Source of the DNA: Polynucleobacter sp. 78F-HAINBA
GTDB lineage: Bacteria; Pseudomonadota; Gammaproteobacteria; Burkholderiales; Burkholderiaceae
Assembly (NCBI RefSeq): GCF_018882325.1
Contig: NZ_JACVOQ010000001.1
Coordinates: forward strand, 124,001-188,000
Length of the DNA stretch: 64,000 nt
Direction of reading: 5' to 3'
Of the stretch, positions 63,520 through 64,000 are shown piece after piece. How positions within the stretch are numbered: the stretch's first letter is position 1; each line of letters starts with the position of its first letter. The notes beneath the pieces were generated by a model that worked only from the letters and a program-made list of their open reading frames with translations, had not been told where the DNA came from and did not search any database. The translations under genes and the position numbers were made by a program.

Positions 63520-63629
63520 CATTGCAGAAATTAATAGTTTTAGAAAACGACCTACAAAACCGCTTGTCACAAAATCAGAGTAACAGTTAGTGTATCCGCA
63601 GGTCTCAATGTCTGCAAACAACCTTGGAT

Positions 63630-64000
63630 TCAACCGGTCAACGCAACAGATTGAGCAAAACGTTCTGCCGGTGTTTGATAGTTTAGTGTTTTTCTAGGGC
63701 GTTCATTTAGTTTCCTTGCCACTGCATTGAGCTTGGCTTGGGAGTAGTTAGCCAGACTCATTCCTTTAGGGAAGTATTGTCTTAATAATCCATTGGTATT
63801 TTCATTCGATCCTCGTTGCCAAGGATGCTGGGGATCACAAAAGTACACTTGAACATCCGTGGCTAAGGTAAAACGTTTGTGTTCAGACATCTCTTTACCC
63901 CGATCCCACGTTAACGATTTATAAAGCTCGTCCGGTAATTTTCTCGCATGCTTAATTAAGGCATTGACGACAGTTTGACTATCTTTACGGGCAACCTTTA
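63630..64000 (-). mobile_element. IS30-family transposase, 5' part outside window
   Basis: The frame is open to the window edge. TWDRGKEMSEHKRF, YFCDPQHPWQRGSNENTNGLL with the DDE glutamate, and RQYFPKG are diagnostic IS30 blocks, and LNERPRKTLNYQTPAE ends it. About 122 C-terminal residues are visible. The IS ends cannot be set with the other side missing. Confidence 0.92.

Noticed and set aside
1-64000. CRISPR array or rRNA genes
   Set aside because: No regularly spaced repeats and no rRNA-like conserved strings were seen on either strand.

Overview
The window looks like a chromosome segment of a freshwater betaproteobacterium of the Burkholderiaceae, most likely Polynucleobacter or a close relative. 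This is inferred from the moderate-to-low GC content, dense short-spaced operons, and the housekeeping order yebC-purD-hemF-nadD-rsfS-rlmH-maf-rng beside lptFG-cysB. No species marker was available to test it.

Positions 1-36.5 kb are ordinary core genome: a malonyl-CoA decarboxylase fragment, pepA-holC-lgt, lptFG, cysB, an outer-membrane beta-barrel gene split at a G8 tract, tRNA-Leu(CAA), the yebC to rng run, msbA, two family 2 glycosyltransferases and a heptosyltransferase-like gene, dnaE, gluQ, rhlE, a 2-hydroxyacid/glyoxylate module (GlcG-like protein, aminotransferase, GntR regulator, FAD/Fe-S oxidase), azlCD, queG, tsaE, amiC and tRNA-Lys(TTT).

Positions 36.48-63.49 kb form a genomic island. 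The last 37 bp of tRNA-Lys are repeated exactly at 63449-63485. The cargo is a nitrate-respiration package: narXL, narK1K2, narGHJI, then carbonic anhydrase, a nitroreductase and an HPP membrane protein on one strand. A SLAC1/TehA-type channel, a B12-dependent ribonucleotide reductase, a nitronate monooxygenase-like enzyme, NnrS, a lone PAS protein and a DUF3079 protein follow. A three-gene exporter lies at the left end and a zeta-toxin module at the right end. Nitrate would enter through NarK and be reduced by NarGHI under NarXL control. NrdJ would supply dNTPs without oxygen, and NnrS and the nitronate enzyme fit reactive-nitrogen stress. No nitrite reductase, molybdenum-cofactor gene or integrase is visible in the island.

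The right part of the island holds the most unusual structure. A 217-nt group I intron, with the core of the Azoarcus tRNA-Ile(CAU) intron, is followed by the 3' half of a tRNA-Ile(CAU)-like gene but is not preceded by the 5' half. Instead, a reverse-transcriptase remnant runs into it through a segment of about 85 bp. A diverged copy of that same segment, joined to an intron-less tRNA-Ile(CAU) 3' half, lies 25 kb away at the left end of the island. The island is therefore nested: an exact tRNA-Lys repeat outside, an older RT/tRNA-Ile repeat inside, then the nitrate cargo. A partial IS30-family transposase lies just past the right boundary.
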